A stretch of DNA of 64,000 nt from Alteromonas sp. C1M14 (GCF_018860965.1 NZ_JAHKQF010000011.1:1-64000); one strand, 5' to 3'; shown: positions 53,425 through 63,866, numbered from the stretch's first letter. Notes: generated by a model not told the origin, from the letters alone. Program-made: numbers and translations.

Positions 53425-54564
53425 TTACAGCGCCCGTTCTATTGGCAATGAGGTGGTTACCATGAAGCCGTGGGGCTCGGCTACACTCAGTTTTAATTGA
53501 TGTTGGAGGGGGTAAATCACATTGAGTCGTTCATCAATGTTTTTTAAGCCAATTCCCGGTTCGTTTTGCTTATTCTGATCCAAGTGGGTAAAGGGGCCAT
53601 TATCGGCAACTTGAAGAATTAAGTGTTCCTTTTCGCAGTAGGCTTTAATGCGAATTTCGCCGCCTGTCTTCATTTTGGAAATGCCATGTTTGATTGCATT
53701 TTCTACCAAAGGTTGAAGGATCAAACTGGGCACCAGTAACATTTTAGTATCAGAATTCACTTCAAACACAATACTCAGACGATCTCCAAAGCGCGCTTTT
53801 TCAATATCCAGATATAAGGCTAACGCCCGTAACTCCTCCTCAAGGGTGATTTTCTTTTCCGGGTCATTGTCCAATGAATAACGAAAAAACGTTGAAAGCT
53901 GGGCCAACATGGCGTTGGCGATGTCCTTTTTTCCCTGCAATACCAGCGAAGAAATGCCATTTAACGTATTAAATAAAAAATGCGGATTAATTTGATAGCG
54001 CAACATTTTTATCTGTGCTTTTTGCGACATCGTCACGGCGAGGAAATGCTGTTCCTTTTCTTCTACCAGACGATAATGGTAGTTGATGCCAAAATATAAA
54101 CTACTCCAAACCATCACCATGAAAAACGCATAGCTAATTGTCATAAACAGATGGTGGAGTTGATGTTGCCCGTCAAAGTGGCCAGTGAGAGTTAGCCAAA
54201 CAGAATAGTGATCTTCCCAGTCCCAGATGATCATGTTTTTTAGCGGCGTCCACATTAAAGCAATGGCAAAACTGCATAAGGTGGCGGTAATAAACAGTCT
54301 GGCCGGGCTAAGCGACCACAAACGATGGTAGAGGTAACGCAGCGGCAGCGTTAGCATAAAAGCGAATAAGCCGCTGATTAACAATGGCAGAATAACCAGT
54401 TTGTCATTTAATTTTTCACTACCGATAAACGCCACATTATCGATGGTTAAAATAATGGCATATAGCAACCAACCTAAAGAGTGTAATAACCAGAATGAAG
54501 GTTTCTGTTGTTTGGTGTATTTTTCTGGTGGATTCACATTTGACCATATTGTTAATAAGCTCAT
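53425..54564 (-). CDS. LytS/YehU-type sensor histidine kinase
   Basis: 379 residues: four hydrophobic helices (about 25-150), then a His_kinase (PF06580-type) domain with the phospho-acceptor His in QINPHFLFNTLNGIS and an ATPase with LQPLVENAIKHGI and GIGLKNIDERL. It is paired with the LytTR regulator 9 bases upstream on the same strand. This pair type senses envelope, metabolite or peptide signals; the actual signal is unknown. Confidence 0.88.
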   Translation of the reverse strand: MSLLTIWSNVNPPEKYTKQQKPSFWLLHSLGWLLYAIILTIDNVAFIGSEKLNDKLVILPLLISGLFAFMLTLPLRYLYHRLWSLSPARLFITATLCSFAIALMWTPLKNMIIWDWEDHYSVWLTLTGHFDGQHQLHHLFMTISYAFFMVMVWSSLYFGINYHYRLVEEKEQHFLAVTMSQKAQIKMLRYQINPHFLFNTLNGISSLVLQGKKDIANAMLAQLSTFFRYSLDNDPEKKITLEEELRALALYLDIEKARFGDRLSIVFEVNSDTKMLLVPSLILQPLVENAIKHGISKMKTGGEIRIKAYCEKEHLILQVADNGPFTHLDQNKQNEPGIGLKNIDERLNVIYPLQHQLKLSVAEPHGFMVTTSLPIERAL

Positions 54565-54573
54565 GGAAAATAT

Positions 54574-55293
54574 CTATCTCTGACTTAGATCCAGCCCTAA
54601 GACTCGAAACAAATGACTTTTATAGGCAGAGCCGATTTTAACCTCGTCCCCGTTATGCAAGTGCAGTAATGAGTAACGTCCCAATTCACTGCTCAAGCTT
54701 TTGATTTTTTGTAAATTAACCAATGAGGAACGGTGCACCCGTACAAATTTGCTTGGATTAAGCTGGCGCTCAAGTCGGGATAAGGTTTCGCGATGCAATA
54801 AGACTTTGTCCTGACAATGTAATTCCACATAGTTCGACGCGCCTTTTGCCCAAAGAATATCTTCTGCATTGACAAACTCTACCGAGCCAATGGATTTAAT
54901 GGCCAACATCTCAGAGCGATGGGTTACCTTGTCGGCTATTTGTTTTTCCGCTTTTGTTAGAGCATTAATTATACGTTTGTTTTCAAAAGGTTTGAGTAAA
55001 TAATCTAGCGCATCTACTTCAAATGCCTGAATAGCAAAATGGCTGTGTGCCGTGGTGAAAATCCATCGACAATCGATCTGTTGGGCCAGTTCATTAACCA
55101 GTTCGATTCCACTGCCCCCAATAATACTGATGTCCATAAAACAAACGTGGGGCTGATGATTAATTAATAGTTCTTTTGCTTCATTGTATTCTGATGCCTT
55201 AGCAATCACTTCCCACCCCGGTTGCTGTTCAACAAAACTCACAACACGTTGCTGAGCTAAGGGTTCATCATCAACGACAATACACTGATACAT
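54574..55293 (-). CDS. LytTR-family response regulator
   Basis: 239 residues: receiver domain (IVVDDEPLAQQRV, phospho-acceptor Asp54 in CFMDISIIGG) and a LytTR DNA-binding domain (ILWAKGASNYVELHC, RVHRSSLVNLQKI). First gene of a two-gene unit with the kinase. The Oar-like TonB receptor upstream has its own terminator, so it is not in the same transcript but may be a target. Confidence 0.9.
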   Translation of the reverse strand: MYQCIVVDDEPLAQQRVVSFVEQQPGWEVIAKASEYNEAKELLINHQPHVCFMDISIIGGSGIELVNELAQQIDCRWIFTTAHSHFAIQAFEVDALDYLLKPFENKRIINALTKAEKQIADKVTHRSEMLAIKSIGSVEFVNAEDILWAKGASNYVELHCQDKVLLHRETLSRLERQLNPSKFVRVHRSSLVNLQKIKSLSSELGRYSLLHLHNGDEVKIGSAYKSHLFRVLGLDLSQR

Positions 55294-55646
55294 TTAAACT
55301 CCAATACGAACCTTGAGCGCTGGAATATAGGGGAGGTGTTAGCGAATATCAGTAAAAAAGAGACTAAAAATCGTAATGTTAAGGTCAGTTACGAAAATAT
55401 TTTGTAAAGGGGTGTAAGGCTAGAAATAAAAAGATAAAAAAAAAGCTGCATCGAGTTGATGCAGCTAAAATGTCTAGGGTGCAATACGTTGTTTAAAAAC
55501 GTGTATTGGCCGGGTTATTAAGCCGACTGGGTCATCATACAAACTAAATGGAGCGGGATTAGTTTGTTGTGACTAAACGCCTGTTTGGCGGGATAAAACC
55601 GGCACTGTTAGACAATGACGGTATTACCCCTACAGCAAACGTTAAT
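55294..55646. other. Intergenic region between TonB receptor and LytTR regulator
   Basis: About 350 bases with no gene. It contains the receptor's terminator at 55434-55466 and must hold the promoter of the LytTR-kinase unit. Confidence 0.5.
55434..55466 (-). terminator. Rho-independent terminator of the Oar-like TonB receptor
   Basis: Reading leftwards: AGCTGCATC (55466-55458), loop AACTC, GATGCAGCT (55452-55444), then a T run to 55434. A 9-base perfect stem. Confidence 0.85.
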
Positions 55647-58520
55647 TTAGAAACGGATGCTGGCGCTTAACCGAACACTACGTGGTGTTTGGAAGCCCGT
55701 TGGTAATAAGAACTTACGATCTTCAACACCAACACTTTGTTCTGCCGTTTCATATACTTGCGTTACACTACTCTGATCGAACAGGTTGAATATATCCGCA
55801 CGGAAAGAAAGGTCAGCAACGTCCCATTCAGGGGTGTATTCTAGTGATAAATCCACTTTGCTTACCCAATCTGTGCGACCGAAGCTGCCTCTTGGTACAA
55901 AATTAGTGCCATCTAAATAGAAGGTATCACCGTATGCTGGCGTACCATCTGGGTGGCCCACACCATAACCGTTGATTGGACGACCAGATTGGAGCAGGTA
56001 GTTAATACCTAACAACCATTGCTCATTAATCGCGTAAGAACCAAATAGTTTCACGGTATGACGACGATCATTTGGCAAGTTGCCGTAAGCGCCATCCATT
56101 AGCTCAGGTAGATCGAAATCTTGCGTCAAGCCAGCATCATCCTGACCGTTATCAGATTTCACATAACCTTCTGCATTACCCCAAGAGTGAGACCATACGT
56201 ATGATCCTTGCAATGACCATACGCCATCCCAAGTTTTGGCAAAGTTATACTCAAGGGCCAGGTATTTACGGGTCGCTTCATCAAAACCTAGTTCTTCCGC
56301 GGAAACATTTACCGGAACCAGGTTGCCATCTGCGTCACTGTAAGAAATGCTGATATCGGTTCCAGGGTTGGTTAGAACACAGCCGGTATGGTTGTTCTCA
56401 TACCCTTTGGCGACCATAACGTCATCGATATTACAAATATCGTCCATGGCAGTTTTTAGGTCACGATAAACAGTACGAAGCCCCATTGACCAGTCATCAG
56501 CTACCACGGTTTCATAACCAATGATGTATTCATCCTGGTACATGGGTTTAATGGTTTGGTCAACGATTTGCAAAGGATCTTTGACTTGTCCGTTGGAGTT
56601 AATTAACTCGCCGCCAATTTCATTTGCTGGATCATAAACCGGTGTGCCATCAGCATTAACTGCATCCAAAGCGTAAAAACGTGAACGATCGTCTTCTGAA
56701 CCGGCTAAACGCACGTTGGTGTTGTTAGCCACGGGTAGATAGTAACGCCCGAAGTTTCCGTATAAGCGGGAATTTCCGTCACCGTTAACATCCCAGATAA
56801 TGCCCAAGCGAGGCGCCCACTGATCATCGACTTTAATGAAGGACTCACCATTTACGTTTTTGTTGTTGAAGGTTTCATTTCGAAGACCGGCTGTGACAGT
56901 AATGTCATCCGTCGCATTCCAGGTATCTTCTAGGTAGTAGGCGCTGGATATGGTTTCAAAGCTACCAACGTTGGTCAGTTGGCGGATCTGGACAACTTGG
57001 TTAACCCCATCAGGCACAATACCGCCATTGTTTAACTCTGCACCCGACAGTGCATCCGTATAAAGGTAATAAGCACCACCGGAATAGTTTTGTTGGCTGA
57101 AAGAGGTATTTTCTTCACGATCATATCCAAAACGGATCAGGTGGTCATCCAGTTGCCATTCGAAATCAATACGGGTGGCTTTACGCTTATCATCACCCTT
57201 CTCGGCTATGGAGTTGACCCAACATCCAGGATAAGTGGTTGTTGCATCAGAGCGCACATCCACAATCAACGGGCAATTAACATCGGCATCTGACTCTGTC
57301 GTTAGTGAGTATTTGTTAACGCCATAAAGTGCTGAAACAGAGAAGGTATCGGTCAAATAACCTTTATAGTTCACAATAAAGTTATCGCCACCGCGAGATT
57401 CCTCGGTGATCCCTTTCAACTCGCCTGAAGCATCATAACTATAGGTTGGATTGGTGGTTTCATCGGAAAAGGCAGTTAAGGCTAAAGAATGATCATCATT
57501 AATTTGCCAATCTACTTTTAACCCCCAGAATGGATCATCAGATTGGTATTCGGAAACATCTTGGGAACCGGCTAGCATTCCGCTGCTTTTGATGTCGCGC
57601 AGCGTGTATATACCGTAGAAGAACAGCTTATCTTTGATCAGCGCACCACTAGCATAAAGGTTGGTTTCCATGCTGTGCTGGTAATCGTCTGCATTATTAA
57701 TATAAATACTGCCATCGCGATAACGTACATCTGGGGCGGTATCTCGAAGACTGTTTGGTTCCCAGTAGGCGGATGCGCCGGCGTGGAATTCGTTGGTACC
57801 GCGTTTAGTGACTGCGTTAACCACACCGCCGGTGGAACGTCCAAATTCGGCAGAGTAGCCACCAGTTTTAACTTCAAAACTGTCATAAAATTCAAAGGGA
57901 ATGCCACTGCCACCTAAACCATTACGGAAATTGGTTACATTCAAGCCGTTGATATAAAAAGCATTTTCTGCAACGGATGCGCCACCAAAAGAAGCAAATG
58001 TTTGTCCGCTATCGCCAAAGCTGGTATCGCCAAGGGTGACCCCAGGCGCTAACATCGCAACACTGGTGACATCGCGAGGTACAGGGATTTTAGCTAGACT
58101 TTCCGCTGAAATATTGAGTCCAGATTCCGCTGAATTGGTATCCAGATAGACTTTACGCCCGGTAACGGCGATACGTTCAATATCATTTTTTAAATCAACA
58201 ATGGTATCGCGGCTAATTGCAACGTTAACGGTGCGCTCTAGCTTAACTTCATTACCTTCAAAAATTCTTACAGTATAAGCACCTGCGCTAAGTTTAGGTA
58301 AACGGTAGTCACCATTTTCTCCAATACTAATGGACTTTTTGAATCCTGTTGCAGGGTTAAGAATTTCAACGTGGTAATTTTGATACGTATTTGCGGTTGC
58401 AGTAGCAATGGTTCCTTGAATAGTACCGGAAGTATTGTCTGCCGCTGATGCAATACCAGAACTCAATACTCCTGCTACAGCCATCGCACATAGGCTGGCT
58501 TTGAATATGTTATTTTTCAT
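55647..58520 (-). CDS. Oar-like TonB-dependent receptor with carboxypeptidase-regulatory N-terminal domain
   Basis: 957 residues: signal peptide (ending GIASA), a carboxypeptidase-regulatory-like beta domain (about 30-110, YRLPKLSAGAYTVRIFEG), a TonB box-like ERIAVTGRK, plug (RSTGGVVNAVTKRGTNEFH) and a barrel ending RLSASIRF. Such receptors import large ligands, often peptides or glycans, in Alteromonadales. The LytTR two-component genes lie downstream. Substrate unknown. Confidence 0.88.
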   Translation of the reverse strand: MKNNIFKASLCAMAVAGVLSSGIASAADNTSGTIQGTIATATANTYQNYHVEILNPATGFKKSISIGENGDYRLPKLSAGAYTVRIFEGNEVKLERTVNVAISRDTIVDLKNDIERIAVTGRKVYLDTNSAESGLNISAESLAKIPVPRDVTSVAMLAPGVTLGDTSFGDSGQTFASFGGASVAENAFYINGLNVTNFRNGLGGSGIPFEFYDSFEVKTGGYSAEFGRSTGGVVNAVTKRGTNEFHAGASAYWEPNSLRDTAPDVRYRDGSIYINNADDYQHSMETNLYASGALIKDKLFFYGIYTLRDIKSSGMLAGSQDVSEYQSDDPFWGLKVDWQINDDHSLALTAFSDETTNPTYSYDASGELKGITEESRGGDNFIVNYKGYLTDTFSVSALYGVNKYSLTTESDADVNCPLIVDVRSDATTTYPGCWVNSIAEKGDDKRKATRIDFEWQLDDHLIRFGYDREENTSFSQQNYSGGAYYLYTDALSGAELNNGGIVPDGVNQVVQIRQLTNVGSFETISSAYYLEDTWNATDDITVTAGLRNETFNNKNVNGESFIKVDDQWAPRLGIIWDVNGDGNSRLYGNFGRYYLPVANNTNVRLAGSEDDRSRFYALDAVNADGTPVYDPANEIGGELINSNGQVKDPLQIVDQTIKPMYQDEYIIGYETVVADDWSMGLRTVYRDLKTAMDDICNIDDVMVAKGYENNHTGCVLTNPGTDISISYSDADGNLVPVNVSAEELGFDEATRKYLALEYNFAKTWDGVWSLQGSYVWSHSWGNAEGYVKSDNGQDDAGLTQDFDLPELMDGAYGNLPNDRRHTVKLFGSYAINEQWLLGINYLLQSGRPINGYGVGHPDGTPAYGDTFYLDGTNFVPRGSFGRTDWVSKVDLSLEYTPEWDVADLSFRADIFNLFDQSSVTQVYETAEQSVGVEDRKFLLPTGFQTPRSVRLSASIRF

Positions 58521-59015
58521 GGAATTCCCTAATATTCTTTTATGTAGTAATTATTTCCCGCTACAAAGGCAGCAGGGGGATTTGAACGCTAGCAAAAAGT
58601 TCAAATAAGCAGGTGGGGGAGGGATGAAACCGACAGGTGATGTCGTGAACATGACAAATTTATGGATTAGCAAAACAGCCAAAAGCGATTGCTTATTCGC
58701 CAGTGCGGGAAGGAACGCGGCTGACTTATAACGATTATACCGTTTGGCTAGAGAGGAAGAGACGACGTTGATGTTAAGGCTCGGCGGTGCCGCCGCACCT
58801 TACTTTAAGATATAGATAACCCTACCTACTACAACAATACGTTTTAAAGCATACACTCCACGCCCCTTCAGATAGAAATGTAAGTTGGATGTCAGTATCT
58901 ATAAATTAAGTGTAAATATTTTGGGGAATTGATATGATAATAGTTCTTATTTTTATTATAAACGCTCTGCTTTTATAACCATAACAAACCGAACTATTTT
59001 TACTAGGATAGGATA
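58521..59015. other. Divergent intergenic region between two TonB receptor genes
   Basis: About 500 bases with no gene. A small GC-rich hairpin (GGCG-GTGC-CGCC) is near 58785. Near 58935-58949 TGATAAT-A-GTTCTTA matches the Fur half-site pattern on the left arm and only four of seven bases on the right, a weak Fur-box candidate ahead of the siderophore-type receptor. Confidence 0.45.
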
Positions 59016-61244
59016 ATGAAATTCCGACCAAGCTATTTGGCAGCCATAATTGCGTTTTCATCTGTTGCACAAGATTATGATACCTCAGAAATCGAGAGGA
59101 TTACCGTCAATGGTACCAATCAAAAAAGATACGTCATAGAGAGCACAGATAGCCTAACTGGTTTTCCAGTCGATTTCTTAGATATGCCTAGAGTTGTAAA
59201 TATCATTCCCGAACAAGTCGTTTTAGATCAGAAGATTACAGATCTAAGCGAAGCTTTGCGTAACAGTCCTGGAATTTCTTTAGGTGATGGGTTTGGTGGC
59301 ACGAATGATGATTTTCTTATTCGTGGTTTTAGACGAAATACGGTTTATCGAAACGGTTTTAGAAGAGCGACTAATTTCAAAACCAACTTGGCGAATGTAG
59401 AGTACACCCAAGTAGTTCGAGGTCCAGCTTCTATCACTTATGGGCAGGTAGAGCCAGGTGGCCTTGTTGATGTAGTCACTAAAAAACCACTCGTTGAGTC
59501 TCGCATTGCTGGCGAAGCCAGATATGGATCATTTAATGATAAATTTCTCCAGTTAGATATATCTCAACCTATTTCTGACAACGTTGGCGTAAGAGTGGTG
59601 GCTTCCACACAAGACGCAGAGTCGTTTCGTGATCTTACTGATATTTCGCGAGATACAATTTCTATTTCAAGTGCGATTAAGTTTAGTGAAGACACTGCGC
59701 TAGATTTCTCTTACGAATATCGAGATGAAAGTCGCCCTCTTGACCGAGGGACAATTACGGTTCCGACCGAAAATGGTAGAGATGTCATCAACGAGTTATT
59801 AGATATTCCATTGTCTCGCCGATTTGGTGAAGCCTTTGAAGTATTCGAAAGTGACTTTAACTTTGCTGAAGCAACATTGAGTCACGCATTAAATGATGAA
59901 TGGCAAATAAAAGTGAGTGGTGCAATTGAAGCGAGTTCTTCAAATGATCTGCAGGCAAGACCGCTAGCTGCGGCTATTTTTGATGCAGATGGACCAGTAA
60001 CCGAAGACGGATTTATTGTTTTTCAAAATCCTGCAGATATCGCATCAATTATAGGCGTAGCGACAACAGTTGCTGTATTTGATGATCCTACTGATCAAGT
60101 ATTTCTCATCAGGCGCACTGACGGTAGTCAACAACAAGACGTAGACGTTTATTATGCAAACGCTTTGCTTATCGGTGATATTAAGCTAGGTAATATGGGC
60201 CATCGTATCGCTTTAGGAGCAGATTATAGAGACAGTGAAATAACACGTTTTTTTATCAGCACTGATTTTACCAATGGAGTCTCAGAAGCTATTGGCGGGG
60301 ACGGCGCGCTTTTTAACGTAACCAACCCTATCTACGGAAATTTACCTGATAGCCTTAGTACAGAAGGTGCAACGTTATTAACTGCCATCGAAAAGAACAG
60401 CGGTCTGTTTGTAAATGACTACATTGAGATCAACGATAAATTGAGTATTTTAGTTGGTTTGCGTTACGATTCGTTTGAATTAGGAGGGGATACCCCTGTT
60501 GAAGAAGCTGATCAGTTTTCTCCACAGTTTTCAGTCAATTATAACTTAAACGAGACGATGTCTGTTTTTGGAAGTTACTCTACGGCATTTGAACCTAATA
60601 TAAGTGCCAACCCGTTATCTGGTGCTAATGAAGCGTTTGAACCTGAAGATTCTCAGCAGTACGAAATAGGCTTTAAAGCCGAGTTTTTCGACGGTAACTT
60701 ACAAACTAGTGCGGCCGTTTACGATATTAAAAAAACCAATGTTTTATCTACCGATGCAAACGACCTGCCTATTCTGATCGAAGGTCAAACCTCTCAAGGT
60801 GCAGAAATTTCAGTTTCTGGGCAGCCTACCGCCGGAATGAATGTTATTGCTGGTTATGCATATCTTGATGCTGAAATTGGGACTGGCGCGAACAGTAGTA
60901 ATCGACCTAGAAATGTTGCGGAAAATACTTTTAACCTATGGGCATCTTATGAATTTCAAGGCGGAAATTTTGAAGGTGTTGGTGTCGGTGCCGGTGCTTT
61001 TTATGTTGGCGATCGCTACGGTGACGATAACAACACCTATAAACTAGATGCCTATACACTGGTTGATCTATCTGCATGGTACACGTTAAACGTTAACGGT
61101 TTGGGTGCAAACAATTCACTACGTCTTCAATTAGCGCTGAAAAACGTGTTAGATGAGGAATATTATTCGGCAAGCGGCGGCGATCTGCGTATTAGTATTG
61201 GTGCACCACGGACTGTATTTGGGTCGGTTTCTTTCGACTTTTAA
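59016..61244 (+). CDS. TonB-dependent siderophore receptor
   Basis: 742 residues of the FhuA/FecA-like siderophore-receptor type: plug with LRNSPGISLGDGFGGTNDDFLIRGF, QVVRGPASITYGQVEPGGLVDVVTKKP, and a barrel ending GSVSFDF. The signal peptide is unusually short (MKFRPSYLAAIIAFSSVAQ). AGGATAGGATA precedes the ATG. The next gene is a PepSY membrane protein, the usual neighbour of iron receptors. Siderophore identity is unknown. Confidence 0.88.
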   Translation: MKFRPSYLAAIIAFSSVAQDYDTSEIERITVNGTNQKRYVIESTDSLTGFPVDFLDMPRVVNIIPEQVVLDQKITDLSEALRNSPGISLGDGFGGTNDDFLIRGFRRNTVYRNGFRRATNFKTNLANVEYTQVVRGPASITYGQVEPGGLVDVVTKKPLVESRIAGEARYGSFNDKFLQLDISQPISDNVGVRVVASTQDAESFRDLTDISRDTISISSAIKFSEDTALDFSYEYRDESRPLDRGTITVPTENGRDVINELLDIPLSRRFGEAFEVFESDFNFAEATLSHALNDEWQIKVSGAIEASSSNDLQARPLAAAIFDADGPVTEDGFIVFQNPADIASIIGVATTVAVFDDPTDQVFLIRRTDGSQQQDVDVYYANALLIGDIKLGNMGHRIALGADYRDSEITRFFISTDFTNGVSEAIGGDGALFNVTNPIYGNLPDSLSTEGATLLTAIEKNSGLFVNDYIEINDKLSILVGLRYDSFELGGDTPVEEADQFSPQFSVNYNLNETMSVFGSYSTAFEPNISANPLSGANEAFEPEDSQQYEIGFKAEFFDGNLQTSAAVYDIKKTNVLSTDANDLPILIEGQTSQGAEISVSGQPTAGMNVIAGYAYLDAEIGTGANSSNRPRNVAENTFNLWASYEFQGGNFEGVGVGAGAFYVGDRYGDDNNTYKLDAYTLVDLSAWYTLNVNGLGANNSLRLQLALKNVLDEEYYSASGGDLRISIGAPRTVFGSVSFDF

Positions 61245-61268
61245 CTAACTCATCATTTGAAATATCAT

Positions 61269-61304
61269 AATACTTAACTAATCACATTGATTAGTTAAGT
61301 ATTT
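61269..61304 (+). terminator. Hairpin after the siderophore receptor
   Basis: AATACTTAACTAATCA (61269-61284) pairs perfectly with its complement at 61288-61303 with a 3-base loop. The T tail is short, so part of the transcripts may continue into the PepSY gene. Confidence 0.65.
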
Positions 61305-61409
61305 GTGCGCATACAACTCGTCATTATTATTCATAAGCACTTTTGACCGCTTTTGATATAACGGTGCGTTTTAAACATGCTGTAGACGTTATTATCAAGG
61401 CAAAAAATT

Positions 61410-62597
61410 ATGGCAAAAAAACGAGGTCTAAGAACACTATACAACCTGCACGCTTGGGTTGGATTTCAGTTGGCTATTGTTATGTTTGTTGTGCTGCTTA
61501 CAGGAACCATCGCCACCTTATCGAATGAAATAGATTGGCTTATTTTTCCAGAGCTACGTGCAAGTCATAAACCCGATAATGCTTCTGCGCATATGCAGGT
61601 TGATGATTGGGTTGGAATTTATCAATCGGTTGTTGCTACTTACCCTGATAGCCCTATTGTTTCGATGGTTAAATTAGACTCGGAGTATCTCTCATTTAGA
61701 GTGGTAATAGAGAATGACCGATTACACAACCGGTTTGTTCAGGTTGATCCTTGGACGTATGAAGTAAAAGGTGATATCCCTCGATTGACCACCCAACGTT
61801 TCTTTCGAGATTTTCACCGTTATTTGTTTATGCCGGCATTTCCAGGCTTACTGATTGTAGGCCCATTGTCACTCATTTTACTTATTTCAATTTACACCGG
61901 TATTAAAACTACACGAAATTGGCGTAAAGCACTGTGGCGAGTGCGTTTGCATCAAGGAAAACGAGTTTTTATTAGTGATTTACATAAATTTCTAGGCCTT
62001 TGGGGACTTTGGTTTACTGCATTGATGGCCATTACAGGTGCTTGGTATTTATATGAATTTGGTAATGCTGTTGCTGGGGTTAGGTTGGAAGTTGCTAATC
62101 CTACTATTGAAAGTACAAGTAAGGACGTAACAGGCATACTCAGTGTGGATGAATTTCGACACATAATAACAGAATCTCAAAATGCCCATCAAAATTGGGA
62201 AATAACCGCTTTTTATAACTCATTATCTAACAGAAACGCGATACAGCTACGAGGTGTAAGCTATAGCAACCCAGTTATTCGCAACAGAGCGCACAGAGTT
62301 TATATCGATCCACAATCTTTTCGTGTAATTGAAAAGTATTCTCCTGCTACAATTCCTACCCAAGCTTACATCAATGAGTATGCAGACCCTCTGCATTTTG
62401 GTGACTTCGGCGGATTTTGGTTAAAAATGCTGTGGTTTATTTTTGGCGTAGCGCTTACTGCTATGTCTTATACTGGTGTGGTAATGACATGGAAGCGCAC
62501 TCGGTCATCAAGATTAACGTTCCCTCAAAAGTTAAATGTACCGGTACTTATATTATCTTCAATTGCCTTTATTTTCTGGGTACAAGTATACATTTAA
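61410..62597 (+). CDS. PepSY-domain inner-membrane protein, probable ferric-siderophore reductase type
   Basis: 395 residues with the PepSY-associated TM layout: an N-terminal helix (NLHAWVGFQLAIVMFVVLLTG), a periplasmic PepSY-like domain (about 60-130), helices at about 145-170, 195-220, 340-370 and a final one. Conserved His residues in LHAWVG, FHRYLF and LHKFLGLWG are candidate heme ligands. Members next to siderophore receptors are thought to reduce ferric siderophores. AAGG lies upstream of the ATG. Confidence 0.8.
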   Translation: MAKKRGLRTLYNLHAWVGFQLAIVMFVVLLTGTIATLSNEIDWLIFPELRASHKPDNASAHMQVDDWVGIYQSVVATYPDSPIVSMVKLDSEYLSFRVVIENDRLHNRFVQVDPWTYEVKGDIPRLTTQRFFRDFHRYLFMPAFPGLLIVGPLSLILLISIYTGIKTTRNWRKALWRVRLHQGKRVFISDLHKFLGLWGLWFTALMAITGAWYLYEFGNAVAGVRLEVANPTIESTSKDVTGILSVDEFRHIITESQNAHQNWEITAFYNSLSNRNAIQLRGVSYSNPVIRNRAHRVYIDPQSFRVIEKYSPATIPTQAYINEYADPLHFGDFGGFWLKMLWFIFGVALTAMSYTGVVMTWKRTRSSRLTFPQKLNVPVLILSSIAFIFWVQVYI

Positions 62598-62690
62598 ATT
62601 TCCGATAGCGATTTCACTGTTCCCATCATCACGAAGGTTAGGAGGTATTAAAGCTATCTACGACCTTGGTTTTGCTCTCTACTTTGGCCC

Positions 62691-63320
62691 TTAAGACAGG
62701 CTGTTTAGTTGGGTCAGTATGGCATCGGGGTTATTGTAATCGAGCATAATATATTGATACCCAGTGGCGGTTTTTAATATTAAGCTGGGAAAGCCTTGAG
62801 CGCCGATGTCTTGGCCTAACCTAATTTCAGCAGCTAACGCATTCTGTGTACTAAGGCTATTTAAATCGCTAGCAAAGCGTTGGCTATTTAGCCCAAGGGA
62901 AGCGGCTAAGTCAATTAGTACGGCATCGTCAGATGGATTCTTTGCGTGCAGGTAATAAGCTTCTTGGATCCCTTTTATCATGGCGCTTTCTTTGCTGTGA
63001 TCTTGGTTTCTCGCCGCAATAACGGCGCGACACGCAGGGTAGGTTGAGCGTCGTGGTTCGCATTGAGTCCAAAAATCAAAATTAAATGGTGTGCCTGGCA
63101 CTCGTTGCTGAATGGTTTTCCAATAGCCGCTAATGGCGGTTTTCATCGCATTAGGCATAGGTTCATTGGAGTCTGGCGCTAACCCACCCAATAAATAACG
63201 TACTTCAATATTGTGAGGAAGTTGTTGTTTTACCTTTTGCCATGTGGGTCTAAAGGCCCAGCACCAACTGCACATAGGATCGTGAACATGGTAGAGTATT
63301 GCCTGACTGCTTTGTTTCAT
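62691..63320 (-). CDS. DsbA-family thioredoxin-like oxidoreductase (FrnE-like)
   Basis: 209 residues. The active-site motif is C17-S-W-C20 in HDPMCSWCWAFRP, and the cis-Pro stretch is QGFPSL near residue 165. No signal peptide, so it is a cytoplasmic DsbA-like protein of the FrnE group. A TTG at 63341 would add seven residues; the ATG at 63320 is used. Not in an operon with its neighbours. Redox partner unknown. Confidence 0.82.
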   Translation of the reverse strand: MKQSSQAILYHVHDPMCSWCWAFRPTWQKVKQQLPHNIEVRYLLGGLAPDSNEPMPNAMKTAISGYWKTIQQRVPGTPFNFDFWTQCEPRRSTYPACRAVIAARNQDHSKESAMIKGIQEAYYLHAKNPSDDAVLIDLAASLGLNSQRFASDLNSLSTQNALAAEIRLGQDIGAQGFPSLILKTATGYQYIMLDYNNPDAILTQLNSLS

Positions 63321-63344
63321 TGTATTCGCTTTTGTGTTCAATGA

Positions 63345-63600
63345 TTAAAAAGGTAAGAGTGCAGCAACTAAACCAATTAAGCCGCCGAAAACACCCCACC
63401 ACACCACTAGCCAACCCAAGTGTTGTCGAATGATATTATTAAATAATGTCTTTTGACTAACTGAGGGGTTAATTTGTTCAATGGATTTTCGACAACCAGG
63501 GAAATTTGTTGATACATATCCTTGTTACTTAGCATCAAGTACTAGCTGATTAACCTCTTCTTGATAGGGCTAGGAAACCGTCTTACCGTCTATAAAGCGG
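63345..63600 (-). pseudogene. Decayed gene tail encoding a membrane-protein C-terminus
   Basis: On the minus strand one frame reads NIIRQHLGWLVVWWGVFGGLIGLVAAL and ends at 63345. The same frame upstream carries plausible coding sequence (PYQEEVNQLVLDA) but is broken by stops near 63526 and 63575. This looks like the ruined 3' part of a membrane-protein gene; the closing glycine-rich helix recalls DUF445 proteins, but that is a weak guess. Confidence 0.35.
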
Positions 63601-63866
63601 CAAAAATTGAACAATCTTCCTATAGGGACAAATTTCACCTACCTTCTTACTAAGCCCAGTCTCTTTTCAGAGACTGAAAACCATAGCCTAATAAGTAATC
63701 AACAAGTGTGCCGAACGCAATTTTTAACGTATAAGAGGCCGTTAATACGTGAATTAAAAATTTCCGGTATGCAATAAATGCTATTCGTCATTTCGGTAGT
63801 GACCTGCTTTAGCTGGGATGACTGTATAATAAGCAAAATAAACGAAACCATTTAAGGGGATTGGTT
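63601..63866. other. Intergenic region
   Basis: No gene recognised. The last 30 bases hold the Shine-Dalgarno AAGGGGA (63854-63860) for the following gene. Confidence 0.5.

Noticed and set aside
58931-58949. Fur box upstream of the siderophore receptor
   Set aside because: Only the left arm fits well; the right arm matches four of seven positions, so it is kept as a weak candidate and not listed as a site.
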